A DNA stretch of 64,000 bases. Origin: an uncultured Lachnospiraceae bacterium (GTDB taxonomy: Bacteria; Bacillota; Clostridia; Lachnospirales; Lachnospiraceae). How positions within the stretch are numbered: position 1 is the first letter of the stretch; each line of letters starts with the position of its first letter. Below the pieces are notes generated by a model, which was given only the letters and a program-made list of their open reading frames with translations, had not been told where the DNA came from and searched no databases. A program made the translations under genes and the position numbers. Positions 33,621 to 43,046 of the stretch are shown here, piece after piece. Location of the stretch: positions 27,316-91,315 of the forward strand of contig CANPZL010000005.1 of assembly GCA_947589055.1 (NCBI GenBank), given 5' to 3'.

Positions 33621-34748
33621 TTAAACCCGATGTTTTCTCATATAATACGCCGCAAACAAGATCAGGCCATCAATTACGATCAACAGCACAACGATACTGA
33701 TCCACCACTGGGAAGAATATTTGATTTCCTTTATCTCCGGTTCCTCTATCTCGTCAGGCGGGGCAGTGATCTCTGTCGTAACACTTTTTTCCTCTGTGTA
33801 TTCCGTTCCGGCTTCATCTTCATAGGTTATGATAATCTTTCCGGATACCGAGCCATACTTTTCAGTACTTTTATCTCCCAGCGGACCATAGTTACGATCG
33901 GCTGCAATGGGCGAGAGAGTAGCTGTCAGACTGCTTTCGGGCTCTATATTCCCCAGATAATAGGTTCCGCTGTCGAGAAATCCCCGGCACTCCAGCTTAC
34001 AACACACATTATAAATCGTTGCTTTTCCCGTATTAAACAGATTGATCGTGATCGTAGCAGTCGTACCGGATTCAACCGCCGGCGGTGCCACGGGAGCATC
34101 TGCATGAAAGCTGAACGGACGAAAAATATTGACAAATACACTTTCCGAACCGGAATAGGACATCGCCTTTTCATCCTCATATTCCATAGTTATCGTCAAT
34201 TTCTGACTAAACGAATTCAAATCCTTCGGTACACGCATAGAAAAGGAAAGCGAGGTAACAGATCCTGCTCCCAGGCTTCCGATATACCGGCTGTTTGTCG
34301 CCTCAAGCGGTATTAACTCTCCACTGGCGCTTTCATAAGTCACTTTCATATTATAAACCGGAACGTCCGCACTTGTATTTTTAAGTGTAACCGTAAACGT
34401 CACTTCCATCCCCGGCTCTATCTGTTCCACGTCCGTACTGCATCCGCTCACTACGACCTTCGGTGTATGTACCGGGGCTTCTTCCTCCGGCACTTCCGGG
34501 ATTACGACGGGTGCCTGCGTATCCGACGGGGCTTCCGTCCCACCGGCAGAAGGTGCGGCGTCGGGAAGCTCCGTAGAAGGCGGCAATTCCGTTGTCGGTT
34601 CTGTGGAATTATCTTCCGAGGAATTCGAACCCGTTTCGCTTCCCATTTCTCCTGCCCAAGCCGGCTGCGGGAAACCGCTCTGTGTCAGAACAAGCACTCC
34701 CAGAATGACCGCAAGCCAGATTCGCTTTTTATGCCTCCTGTTTTTCAT
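33621..34748 (-). CDS. Secreted, C-terminally anchored protein with CARDB/NEW3-like domains
   Basis: 375 residues. A signal peptide (RIWLAVILGVLVLTQSGFPQ), a Pro/Thr/Glu-rich linker of about 65 residues, two Ig-like beta domains (EPGMEVTFTVTLKNTSADVP near 110, ESGTTATITINLFNTGKATI near 230), a stalk and a single membrane helix near the end (ISIVVLLIVIDGLILFAAYY) with a short basic tail. It overlaps the ABC ATPase gene by 20 nt and is the last gene of the transporter operon. Such anchored proteins often accompany ABC-2 exporters. The exact role is unknown. Confidence 0.78.
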   Translation of the reverse strand: MKNRRHKKRIWLAVILGVLVLTQSGFPQPAWAGEMGSETGSNSSEDNSTEPTTELPPSTELPDAAPSAGGTEAPSDTQAPVVIPEVPEEEAPVHTPKVVVSGCSTDVEQIEPGMEVTFTVTLKNTSADVPVYNMKVTYESASGELIPLEATNSRYIGSLGAGSVTSLSFSMRVPKDLNSFSQKLTITMEYEDEKAMSYSGSESVFVNIFRPFSFHADAPVAPPAVESGTTATITINLFNTGKATIYNVCCKLECRGFLDSGTYYLGNIEPESSLTATLSPIAADRNYGPLGDKSTEKYGSVSGKIIITYEDEAGTEYTEEKSVTTEITAPPDEIEEPEIKEIKYSSQWWISIVVLLIVIDGLILFAAYYMRKHRV

Positions 34749-35568
34749 CCTTCGTCACCTCCCGTAGTATTCCCGCATCCATTTCGCATACCGTATCACA
34801 CAGCAGCCGGATATCCTCACCGTTATGACTGGCAAGCAGGATGGTTTTCCCCTGCTCCTTTAATTCCAATATAATCTTCCGAATATCAGCTACTCCATGC
34901 TTATCCAGACCGTTAAACGGCTCGTCCAATATCAGCAAATCCGGATCCTCCATGATCGCTTGCGCAATACCCAGACGCTGACGCATGCCCAAGGAATATT
35001 TTCCTACCGGTTTTTTCATAGCAGGATCCAGACCCACCCGTTCAATCGTGCGGATAATCTCTTCCCTGCCGATCCGTTCATTTAAGGACGCAAGAATCTG
35101 TAGGTTGCGGAACCCGGTCTTAAAGGCCAAGAAACCGGGAGATTCAATAATAATTCCTATATTTTCCGGAAAATCCACATCCTTTCCGATTTCCTTTCCC
35201 CGAACCAGAACCCGTCCGGACGTAGGCTGCATAAATCCACAGATACATTTAAACATTACCGTTTTCCCGGAACCGTTGTTTCCTACGATTCCATGTACCT
35301 TTCCTTTTTCAAAGGCATGGGATACATTCTTTAATACCTGTTCCTCCCCGAACTGTTTCACTACATTTTCCACAATGACCGCATATTCCTTTGATGAATC
35401 TAATTGAAGCGGCATGGATTCCGGCTCTGCTTCCGATTCTTCCTGCTCCAAGTCTTCCGGTTCGGTTTGCGGTATCTTCTCCGGCATAGATCCGTCCCAC
35501 TCCGGGATTATCTCCTGCGCTTCCAAATCCTTTTTAAGCAGCTGTTTTGTCTTTGCACGTATACTCAT
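34729..35568 (-). CDS. ABC transporter ATP-binding protein with acidic N-terminal extension
   Basis: 279 residues. The ATPase domain starts near residue 62 and has Walker A GNNGSGKT (96-103), signature YSLGMRQRLG and Walker B LLILDEP. The first 60 residues are an added acidic, Pro/Glu-rich segment (TEPEDLEQEESEAEPESM) not usual in this family. Two permease genes lie upstream and an anchored extracellular protein gene overlaps downstream. It powers export or self-protection for an unknown substrate. Confidence 0.9.
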   Translation of the reverse strand: MSIRAKTKQLLKKDLEAQEIIPEWDGSMPEKIPQTEPEDLEQEESEAEPESMPLQLDSSKEYAVIVENVVKQFGEEQVLKNVSHAFEKGKVHGIVGNNGSGKTVMFKCICGFMQPTSGRVLVRGKEIGKDVDFPENIGIIIESPGFLAFKTGFRNLQILASLNERIGREEIIRTIERVGLDPAMKKPVGKYSLGMRQRLGIAQAIMEDPDLLILDEPFNGLDKHGVADIRKIILELKEQGKTILLASHNGEDIRLLCDTVCEMDAGILREVTKDEKQEA

Positions 35569-35571
35569 TTC

Positions 35572-36459
35572 TTATTCCTCCCCACCTGCAAAATAGAAAT
35601 TATACTTCCGAATGGACGCATATAAAAGAACGATCAATAAAACCGCTAATATACCAAAATATAAGAACGAATGCCAAAGCCGGGGCAGGGTATCATATCC
35701 AAAATTGTGGCAATGAAAGGTCGCCTGCCGGATAGGAGACAGCCAGCCGCATATCGTCCGTGCGATTCCCTGCTGTTCGATACTCAAATGAAAAAGAGAG
35801 GTAATCCACGTCGGATTTAACAAAATACCAAATAAATGAAGCCCTGCAACACTGAGTACCGCTATCAGCTGTCCTTTCCACATATTGACTACAAACATGG
35901 TAAGCACTGACATTAAAGTATATCCCAGCATTAAGCCGACAATAATCAAAGCACATTTATAAGGTCTGGACATTTCCATTGCATGAATTACCGCCGGAAC
36001 GGCTAACACCTCACCCGCCTTCGTATACCCCAGGCGGGCCGCTGTCTCACTCCACATATTTCCGGGAAACGCCCGCCGCATACACAAAAGAGACGTAACA
36101 ACAAAAATAAATCCCAGATAAATCAAAGTCGCACTGATAACATATAACAGCTGCCCGGTCAGCCACTGTTTCCGATCAATCCGTATCAGATAATAGGGTA
36201 CCGAACCGTCCAAAAAGGGCATATCTGCAAACAGAAGAATCAGAATCAAGGAACTCAGCATAATCGACTGTCCATCCTCAAAGCTCCAGATAAAGGGTTC
36301 CATTATCATCAAGATAGAATCCTGTTCTTTGGAAAAGGTCATGATCTTCTCCGTCAAAAGGAAGCAAAGAACCGCTCCCAGCAGGAATGAAATCAAAATC
36401 CGTTTATTTCCCCGCCAATGGCTATAATTGATCATACATAAGGTAAATGCCTGTTTCAT
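35572..36459 (-). CDS. ABC-2-type permease subunit (second)
   Basis: 295 residues with about six membrane helices (ILISFLLGAVLCFLLTEKIM, IMLSSLILILLFADMPFLDG and others) and no enzymatic motif. GGAGG lies 9 nt before the ATG at 36459. It lies 23 nt after the first permease and 3 nt before the ATPase, so it is one half of the transporter membrane channel. Confidence 0.75.
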   Translation of the reverse strand: MKQAFTLCMINYSHWRGNKRILISFLLGAVLCFLLTEKIMTFSKEQDSILMIMEPFIWSFEDGQSIMLSSLILILLFADMPFLDGSVPYYLIRIDRKQWLTGQLLYVISATLIYLGFIFVVTSLLCMRRAFPGNMWSETAARLGYTKAGEVLAVPAVIHAMEMSRPYKCALIIVGLMLGYTLMSVLTMFVVNMWKGQLIAVLSVAGLHLFGILLNPTWITSLFHLSIEQQGIARTICGWLSPIRQATFHCHNFGYDTLPRLWHSFLYFGILAVLLIVLLYASIRKYNFYFAGGEE

Positions 36460-36482
36460 ATTTATAATCCTCCGTTCCTTTC

Positions 36483-37346
36483 TCATACCGGTGAAAGCTT
36501 TTTATGCATCAGTACCCCATTTACCAGCATCAATATCAGCATGCATTCTGCCAACAAGCCTATAACTCCCAGATTCCCGCCTTCCCAGTAAAAGTTCTGG
36601 CTGAACCATTCCCGTGGATTAAATATGTAAATATGGTCAAAAAATCTGGTAATTAAAATAATAATCAGATAGCTGATCAAAAAGGCCGCTCCATACGCCA
36701 TATAACGATTACGGTACAGAATGGCAAACAGGCAGCCGATACCTGCCCATGTTCCACCCATCAAAAAGGTCATCGACGTCCATTGCAGCAAAGCAAGCAG
36801 CATATTGCTATGAATGGCTCCCGATGGTTCTACTCCTACGATCATGCCATCCGCAGTTTTTATGGCTCCGTCCGCAAATTCATACAAAACAGCTGCTACT
36901 CTTCCGGTAATGGCACCGTCCTCCGGACAAATCTCAAGGGGAGAAAAAAACGCCCAAAACAGCAAGGCAGCAAACAGCACTCCCAGCCAGACCCCTAAGC
37001 CTCCGGACAGACTGCTGACAACTACCTTTGATACGACATATGTCCGCCTGCCATATCTGGGAAGTGAAAATTTATAGTAACCGCTTTTCATTTCCTCCAG
37101 ATAAGCGCCCCCAAAGCCCAAGGTGCTGAGAATCGGTAAGGCAAAGGTAAATGCTTCACTTTGAAGTCCCTGTTTTAACAGTTGCCAATGATAGCCATAG
37201 TTTAGTCCACTTTCTTTTACCAGATCCATATCCACCCATAAGCTGGAAAAGGTTCCTGCTATTAACGCCAGTATTGTTCCTACGACAGCTAAAACAAACC
37301 CGGCAGAAGTTACCGCCCGTTCCAAATCCGTCTGAAACGCTTTCAT
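36483..37346 (-). CDS. ABC-2-type permease subunit (first)
   Basis: 287 residues from the ATG at 37346 (AAGGG site upstream). The pattern of about six helices with a short cytoplasmic start (MKAFQTDLERAVTSAGFVLA) and the conserved KSGYYKFSLPRYGRRTYVVS segment resembles antibiotic-transport ABC-2 permeases. The longer open frame reaches into the promoter and is not used. First gene of the transporter operon, directly below a promoter with an 11-bp tandem repeat. Confidence 0.75.
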   Translation of the reverse strand: MKAFQTDLERAVTSAGFVLAVVGTILALIAGTFSSLWVDMDLVKESGLNYGYHWQLLKQGLQSEAFTFALPILSTLGFGGAYLEEMKSGYYKFSLPRYGRRTYVVSKVVVSSLSGGLGVWLGVLFAALLFWAFFSPLEICPEDGAITGRVAAVLYEFADGAIKTADGMIVGVEPSGAIHSNMLLALLQWTSMTFLMGGTWAGIGCLFAILYRNRYMAYGAAFLISYLIIILITRFFDHIYIFNPREWFSQNFYWEGGNLGVIGLLAECMLILMLVNGVLMHKKLSPV

Positions 37347-37396
37347 CATATCCCTTCTTTCTTCATGCTGTTTTGCTTTCTTCTCTTTATGAATGG

Positions 37397-37429
37397 ATTC
37401 TATCACAGAAATGTATCCGAAATGTATCC
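37397..37429 (-). promoter_or_regulatory. Regulated promoter of the ABC transporter operon
   Basis: GAAATGTATCC is repeated perfectly and head-to-tail at 37408-37418 and 37419-37429. On the minus strand the repeat covers the spacer and -35 region of an extended -10 box (TGTGATAGAAT, hexamer at 37397-37402). Two 11-bp direct half-sites one helical turn apart are the classic binding pattern of OmpR-family regulators, one of which is encoded 3 kb upstream. Confidence 0.65.
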
Positions 37430-37469
37430 ATGCGTCAGGACATAGCAGCTAAACTCTTTCCCTGTACTT

Positions 37470-37516
37470 ACAAAAACTGCCGTCCTGTGTTCATAGCACA
37501 GGGCGGCAGTTTTTGT
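37470..37516 (-). terminator. Terminator between the two-component operon and the transporter operon
   Basis: ACAAAAACTGCC(G)TCCTGTG and CACAGG(G)CGGCAGTTTTTGT form a long stem with A and T flanks, 24 nt below the stop of the secreted protein gene. Confidence 0.88.
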
Positions 37517-37539
37517 AAGCGCATATATACCGATTCTTA

Positions 37540-38523
37540 TTACTCTTTCTCTAATCTTACAGTAAACGGGGTCAGATAAAACCAGCACTCCCGATCGTTC
37601 CAATACACAGAGTATACGAATTTATCATTGTTTACTATCCCTTTTACTTCCTTTAATGCGGCTTCATAGGAGGTAAGATAGGTATGCGAACTAAACAACA
37701 GCTGTTTCTGATTCAGACCAAGTGCAGTTCCTGCCAGCTGTGCTTCGTTCAGGTTATATTTTTCATTCCACAGCTCATAATGCGGCTGATAAAAATCTGT
37801 TCCCGTAATATCTAAGGCCGACTGAATATCTTGTACAGTACGATAATAATTTAAAACGTCCGTAAAATCTTCCCGTGTATCCATCTCCCGTATCCATTGT
37901 CTATTCATGTCTGCTTCCTCTTCCCGCAGACCTGCTGCCAGAATAATCCCTGAAGTATCGTCGATCAAAAGGATATGAGAAAAGGATCCATCATAGTAAT
38001 CCAATTCTACCAGCCACACATAGCAGGTATAGGAATTAAAAACAGAGTCGGTATACTGATACAAAGAAACCTCCGGTCGATACCAGTTATTATATGTGCT
38101 TTTCGCTTCCTCCGGATAAATCCCCATCTCATAAAGTTCATTCAGACCTGCCTGCGCACATTCCAATACGGACTGATAATCTAAATAACAATACCCTTCT
38201 AATTGATTATCCCCAGTCTGACCGGGAACCGTATACATGACTACCGGCATCGTAGAGGCAGAACGGACAGAATCCTGTTCCACCTGCTGCCAGTTGCTTT
38301 CCCATTCTCCACTGATCAGCTTCATACGCTCATATAACGTCATCTGTACGATCATCTGTCCACTGGAATAGTTATAGGCGCCGGGTGCCTGATGCACCAC
38401 CTGAATATTGTTTTCTGCCTGTAGCTGCACAACCGTACCCGGCAAGACCATACAGAATACCGCAAGCAAAATACTAAGACTCACCCATATTACCGGTTTC
38501 CATTTCCGTTTCGGACTTTTCAT
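37540..38523 (-). CDS. Secreted or membrane-anchored protein co-encoded with a two-component system
   Basis: 327 residues. An N-terminal hydrophobic segment (PVIWVSLSILLAVFCMVLPG) leads to an extracellular domain with many aromatic residues (YCYLDYQSVLECAQAGLNEL, SYTCYVWLVELDYYDGSFSH). The start at 38523 has GGAGG 10 nt upstream and overlaps the kinase gene by 50 nt. It looks like the extracytoplasmic regulatory partners that sit beside kinases in Firmicutes, but I do not recognise a named family. Confidence 0.7.
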   Translation of the reverse strand: MKSPKRKWKPVIWVSLSILLAVFCMVLPGTVVQLQAENNIQVVHQAPGAYNYSSGQMIVQMTLYERMKLISGEWESNWQQVEQDSVRSASTMPVVMYTVPGQTGDNQLEGYCYLDYQSVLECAQAGLNELYEMGIYPEEAKSTYNNWYRPEVSLYQYTDSVFNSYTCYVWLVELDYYDGSFSHILLIDDTSGIILAAGLREEEADMNRQWIREMDTREDFTDVLNYYRTVQDIQSALDITGTDFYQPHYELWNEKYNLNEAQLAGTALGLNQKQLLFSSHTYLTSYEAALKEVKGIVNNDKFVYSVYWNDRECWFYLTPFTVRLEKE

Positions 38524-39961
38524 TGTCCTGTATCCTCCTTCCTGCCATCTGTACATGCATAACGGTTCCTTTTCCAAGCGTACTATCCACCAAAAGCCTG
38601 CCCTGATGCACCTCTACGATCAATGTAGTAGTCGCCAGTCCCAGACCGGCCCCTCCCTGCTTTCTGGAACGGGATTTATCCACCATATAAAATGCCTCGC
38701 AGATTTTATGTACCTCTTCCTCCGGTATGCCACATCCGTCATCTTCAATGCGGATCTCATATATTCCTTCTTCTTCGGGCAGCCATCTGCCTATCATACG
38801 GATCTCATCTCCCTGTGCAGAAGCCTTTCTCGCATTATCGATCAGATTGATAAAAACCGTTTTTAATAAATCCCTATCCCCTTCTATAACAGCAGGCTCC
38901 ATATCCAAAACAAAGCTCAATCCCCAAGGATTCAACAAAGGCACTACGACCCCCTGCACTTCTTGCCCCAACACCTGCGTATAAATATCCTGTTTTTCTA
39001 TCTCCTGTCGTTTTAATGCGATCAGATCAAATAGCTTAAGCGACATTCCCTCTAGTCGTTTCCCCTCCCGAAAAATATAATCCGCCGTCAGAATCTGCTG
39101 TTCCTTAGGCAACTCTTTAGAACGCAGCATATCTGCATAGCCGATGATGGCAGTCATCGGCGTTTTTATCTCATGAGTAAAGCTGGCAACAAAATCCTCC
39201 TGCTGCCTCGCCCGCTCCTTTAACTCCTGTACATGCCCTTCGATCGCCTGTGCCATGCTGTCGAATTTTGTTCCCAGTTCTCCGATCTCATCCATAGAGT
39301 GGATCTCGGTCCGTACAGAATAATCACCGGAAGCAATGACCGACGCCGTATTATTTAATTGTTCAATGGGTTTCGTCAGCCAGCGGCTGATCAAAAAAAT
39401 CAGTCCGCCACAGATAACTAAAGCAATCAGCATCGTGAGCTGAAAAAAACGGATCTGTTTTTCATTCTGCTGATATACATCGGAAATATCTCTTTGATTC
39501 ACCAAATAAAAATTACCATCTTTTAACCAGATCACACTTGCAATCGTCAGTATCCAGCGGTTGTCCCTTTGTTCAATGATATAATTGCGTCTCCCTCGTT
39601 CCAGATAATCCAACAAACTGTCATCAAAAACCAGTGCATCTCCGTTGGAAAATAGATTCTCCCGATCAACGTCAAGCAGAGCAAACCGGATTCCCGTACC
39701 TTCCACGCTTCCGGCAATATCATCTCCGATTTCCCCTTTTAAGAGAGCAATTATGGAACCATACCCGGCATCATTTACCATCAGATCTACGATACTGGAC
39801 TGTACCGCAGACACCACCATCTGATGCTCATCCATGCCTCTCTTAACCTGCATATCCATAGAGACCTGATAACTGTTATGAATCAAAAGAAAACCGACTA
39901 CGCCGAGGGCGATAGACATTAGTATGATATTGGCCACCAATACCTTTAGCTTAAAGCTCAT
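38474..39961 (-). CDS. Sensor histidine kinase (HAMP-HisKA-HATPase)
   Basis: 495 residues from the ATG at 39961 with GGAGG upstream; the open frame above that is spurious. Helix near 6-27, extracytoplasmic sensor about 28-170, helix near 173-195, HAMP (RWLTKPIEQLNNTASVIASG), HisKA with the phospho-accepting histidine in ASFTHEIKTPMTAIIGYADM, N box NLIDNARKA, and DDGCGIP and GGAGLGLA. It starts 2 nt after the response regulator stop. It probably controls the ABC transporter operon downstream. Confidence 0.93.
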   Translation of the reverse strand: MSFKLKVLVANIILMSIALGVVGFLLIHNSYQVSMDMQVKRGMDEHQMVVSAVQSSIVDLMVNDAGYGSIIALLKGEIGDDIAGSVEGTGIRFALLDVDRENLFSNGDALVFDDSLLDYLERGRRNYIIEQRDNRWILTIASVIWLKDGNFYLVNQRDISDVYQQNEKQIRFFQLTMLIALVICGGLIFLISRWLTKPIEQLNNTASVIASGDYSVRTEIHSMDEIGELGTKFDSMAQAIEGHVQELKERARQQEDFVASFTHEIKTPMTAIIGYADMLRSKELPKEQQILTADYIFREGKRLEGMSLKLFDLIALKRQEIEKQDIYTQVLGQEVQGVVVPLLNPWGLSFVLDMEPAVIEGDRDLLKTVFINLIDNARKASAQGDEIRMIGRWLPEEEGIYEIRIEDDGCGIPEEEVHKICEAFYMVDKSRSRKQGGAGLGLATTTLIVEVHQGRLLVDSTLGKGTVMHVQMAGRRIQDNEKSETEMETGNMGES

Positions 39962-39963
39962 TT

Positions 39964-40620
39964 TTATACCTCCAGCCGATACCCGCACCGGTAAATCGTT
40001 TTCAGGCAATCTTCCAGCCCCAGCTTTTTTCTCAGTCTCTGCACATGCAGATCCAAGGTACGGGTATCTCCCGTGAAATCCGTTTCCCATACATTTTCAT
40101 ATATCTTATCCCGAAACAGTGTAATATTCGGATTTCGGGCAAATAAAAGCAAAAGCTCAAACTCCTTCGGCGTCAGATCAATCTCTGTCTGCTCCTTTCG
40201 TACCTTACGGTTTTCCGTATCGATACTGATATGCCGGAACTGAATATGGCTTTCCTCCAGCTTATGATACCGTCTCAGCACTACCTTTATCCGTGCCAGA
40301 AGCTCAACGATCTCAAAAGGCTTTATAATATAATCCTCCGCTCCCAGATTCAAGCCCCTTACCCGGTCTTCGAGCCCTGCCTTTGCGGTTATGAATATCA
40401 CAGGAATTTCCATAGGGCGGATATATTCCAAAAGCTCATAACCATCCACTTCCGGAAGCATAATATCCAGCAAAACCAGATCATAGGTATTCTCCTCCAA
40501 CAGATCACAGGCGGTCATCCCGTCCAAAGCACAGGTACAATGATACCCGGCATCCGTAAGGTTCATATGGATCAAATCAGAGATTGCTTTTTCATCTTCT
40601 ACTATCAAGATCCGAATCAT
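39964..40620 (-). CDS. OmpR-family response regulator
   Basis: 218 residues. Receiver with E8/D9, phospho-acceptor D52 in LVLLDIMLPEVDG, T79 and K101 in YIIKPF. The C-terminal winged helix includes IDLTPKEFELLLLFARNPNI and TRTLDLHVQRLRKKLG. It leads the regulator-kinase-secreted protein operon. The 11-bp tandem repeat at the transporter promoter is a likely target. Confidence 0.95.
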   Translation of the reverse strand: MIRILIVEDEKAISDLIHMNLTDAGYHCTCALDGMTACDLLEENTYDLVLLDIMLPEVDGYELLEYIRPMEIPVIFITAKAGLEDRVRGLNLGAEDYIIKPFEIVELLARIKVVLRRYHKLEESHIQFRHISIDTENRKVRKEQTEIDLTPKEFELLLLFARNPNITLFRDKIYENVWETDFTGDTRTLDLHVQRLRKKLGLEDCLKTIYRCGYRLEV

Positions 40621-40653
40621 TCTTTTTCCCTCAACTATCCGTTTCTGCTAAAA

Positions 40654-41712
40654 TTAAAACTCCTGTTCCATTTCCGAATAAATCTCACATAACGCTGTCC
40701 GGCTCAAATCCGCAGTATCCAATATCGTATACCGATCCGGCCGGGTCTTCTTCGCCAGCTGCCATGCCTCTACAAACATATCTTCGGTAATCTTCCACTG
40801 GGAGGGCTTTACCGGCAGCGCATATTCATGAAGCAGTCGTTTGAGTTTCCCAATATTCCGTTTCTGAAAGATACAAGCCGGAACGCTGCCCATCGCTACT
40901 GCAATACCGTGGGGAACGTATACCTGATCCGCAAAATTTTCTTCCAGAGAATGACAGAATAAATGCTCTGCCCCGCTGCTTGGTCTTGAGTTTCCCGCAA
41001 TCTCCATAGCAAGGCCGCCCATTACCAGTGCCTGTGTCAAGACTTTAATAAAGCTCTTGCTCTTTATGGACTTTTCTTCGTTATAACAAATCGAATTAAA
41101 TGCCATTTTGGAAATCATATAAGCAAAATCATCAATGGAATTTCCGGTTGCGGCAGCATCTAGCTTCCAGTCATTTAAGGCGGTATATTTGCTTATGGTA
41201 TCTCCCACCCCAGCTAAAAGCTGGCCTTCCGGCGCTCCCATGATCAGGTTTACGTCAACAATGATACTGCTTGGAATCGTGCATTGAAAGGTCTTTCGTT
41301 TTTGTCCCTCCGTTCCCAATACAGCAACCGGAGACGCCAGACTGTCATTGCTTAAGGTCGTTGGAAGGCAGAGAAATACAGCCTTACTGACAAAGGCAGC
41401 GTATTTCGCCAGATCCAGCACCATACCACCGCCAAAGCCTATGACAACTGCTATATCATGCATACAGATATACTTTGCCAGATCGACTGCCTGATCAAAG
41501 GTTCCCTCTTCTACCAGATAAAGCTCACTGTTATGAAAATCCTGCCGCAGATCCGACAACGTATCCCCAAACAATCCCTGAAGCGTCCGGTCTGTCACTA
41601 TAATGGCCTTCTTTCTTCCAATTCCCGGCACACAATCCGACATTACTTCATTCACACGGGTAAAGATCCCTTCTGCTACTAACAAATGATACGGTAAACG
41701 GAAACGATTCAT
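40654..41712 (-). CDS. Iron-containing dehydrogenase, sn-glycerol-1-phosphate dehydrogenase-like
   Basis: 352 residues. NAD-binding loop GFGGGMVLDLAKYAAF near 92, LPTTLSNDSLASPVAVLG near 118, and metal ligands in GVGDTISKYTA, SSGAEHLFCHSLE and VPHGIAVAMG. These resemble the G1P dehydrogenase (EgsA/AraM) branch of the family, which reduces dihydroxyacetone phosphate. Other substrates in the family cannot be excluded. AAGGAG lies 7 nt before the ATG at 41712. It follows dgt by 60 nt. Confidence 0.8.
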   Translation of the reverse strand: MNRFRLPYHLLVAEGIFTRVNEVMSDCVPGIGRKKAIIVTDRTLQGLFGDTLSDLRQDFHNSELYLVEEGTFDQAVDLAKYICMHDIAVVIGFGGGMVLDLAKYAAFVSKAVFLCLPTTLSNDSLASPVAVLGTEGQKRKTFQCTIPSSIIVDVNLIMGAPEGQLLAGVGDTISKYTALNDWKLDAAATGNSIDDFAYMISKMAFNSICYNEEKSIKSKSFIKVLTQALVMGGLAMEIAGNSRPSSGAEHLFCHSLEENFADQVYVPHGIAVAMGSVPACIFQKRNIGKLKRLLHEYALPVKPSQWKITEDMFVEAWQLAKKTRPDRYTILDTADLSRTALCEIYSEMEQEF

Positions 41713-41772
41713 ATACATTCTCCTTTTTCACATACAAGACCTCAAGCGGCATTAGCAAACTTATTAACCCGC

Positions 41773-42993
41773 TTATTTTTTCTCATCATCAAAATAGCCG
41801 ATATACCGCACTTCATGGTTCCCTTTTGGGAAAAGATATTGATACAAATCCACAAAATAATCATCCGTCATGCTTGCGATATAGTCCACTACGATTGCAT
41901 TCGGGTCACTGTCCTCATAGCTTCGGTCTGTGTAATAATGGGTAAGGTCATTGATATAGGATATATGATGCCGATAGAGTATGGAATCCTTTCTCCCTGC
42001 TTTTGCTTCTTTTAACAGTTCTTCATAGATCTCCGTCATCATAGGCTCTATCTGTTCCTGATACACCTGTTTTAATGCCCTATTTCCATAAATCAGCTCA
42101 TAGTTTTCCTTTTTTGCTATGGAAAATGCCTGAAAAAATTCTTCATCAATTTTCAGATAAGGTTTTCCGTAGCTGTTTTCCACGATATTGACGATCATGT
42201 TATTGATGATCTCTGCATTCGAGGTTCCAATCTTTCCTCCGGTATAGCTGGGTTCCCGGTCAAAGAGCTTTAGTTTTAAAGCATCCTGCCGGTCTTTTCC
42301 CAGATATGCGATAATATCCGATACCCGCATAACACAGCCCTCCAGCGTTGCAGGTATCAATTCCTTATTTGCATTCGGATCCTGATAACACTGCTCCATC
42401 TTCCGATCAAAACCGTCAAAGGAAGAATAAGGCTCCGGCCGGTATTCCTCTAATTCCATTTCCCCGTTGTGGCAGATAATGCCATCCAACGTCTGTAAGC
42501 TGAGATTTAAGCGGAACATATGATCCAATACTCTGGCGCTTTGAATATTATGATTAAAATGCCGCCCGGTTCTTTCTGCATAAAGCGTATCCAAGATCCG
42601 CTCGCCTGCATGTCCAAATGGAGTATGTCCAATATCATGCCCCAGTGAAATCGCTTCGATCAAATCCAGATTCAGTCCCAGCAGCCGGCCGATATTCCGG
42701 GCAATCCGGGATACCAGTTGAACGTGCTGGGAACGTCTGGAAATATCGTCATTTTTATACAGAGAAAACACCTGAGTCTTATCCGCATATCGGTTATAGT
42801 AGGGGTTATGCATAATCTTTTCCGTATCACGAACAAAAGCGGGCCGCCAAAGGTTCGCCTTATCATGCTTCCTATTCCTTCGTACTGCATCTTCGTCCTG
42901 ACAAGCATATGGATTTACATAATGTCGTTCTCTATCCGCCAGAATGCGTTCCTGAATTTCTCTGGAAAGGTTATTGTATTGAGGTTTTGACAT
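41773..42993 (-). CDS. dgt: Deoxyguanosinetriphosphate triphosphohydrolase-like HD protein
   Basis: 406 residues. HD motif SLGHDIGHTPFGHAGERILD near 115, with the family start (RRSQHVQLVSRIARNIGRLL, TQVF), ICHNGEMELEEYRPEPYSSF, and RVSDIIAYLGKDRQDALKL. It hydrolyses dNTPs to deoxynucleoside and triphosphate. GGGAGGT precedes the ATG. It lies 53 nt below the ArsC-like gene. Confidence 0.92.
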   Translation of the reverse strand: MSKPQYNNLSREIQERILADRERHYVNPYACQDEDAVRRNRKHDKANLWRPAFVRDTEKIMHNPYYNRYADKTQVFSLYKNDDISRRSQHVQLVSRIARNIGRLLGLNLDLIEAISLGHDIGHTPFGHAGERILDTLYAERTGRHFNHNIQSARVLDHMFRLNLSLQTLDGIICHNGEMELEEYRPEPYSSFDGFDRKMEQCYQDPNANKELIPATLEGCVMRVSDIIAYLGKDRQDALKLKLFDREPSYTGGKIGTSNAEIINNMIVNIVENSYGKPYLKIDEEFFQAFSIAKKENYELIYGNRALKQVYQEQIEPMMTEIYEELLKEAKAGRKDSILYRHHISYINDLTHYYTDRSYEDSDPNAIVVDYIASMTDDYFVDLYQYLFPKGNHEVRYIGYFDDEKK

Positions 42994-43046
42994 AAAATCA
43001 CCTCCCGGACATGGTATCTCTTTTCTTCCTCGTTTCGTATATTTCT

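Noticed and set aside
33630..34316. 228-codon plus frame opposite the anchored beta-domain protein
   Set aside because: The minus-strand gene has signal peptide, domains and an anchor; the plus frame has no features.
37347..37406. Longer start for the first permease
   Set aside because: The extra codons overlap the -10 box and tandem repeat of the promoter; the ATG at 37346 has the ribosome binding site.
39962..40090. 43-codon extension of the sensor kinase
   Set aside because: Lies inside the response regulator gene and lacks a site; the ATG at 39961 has GGAGG upstream.
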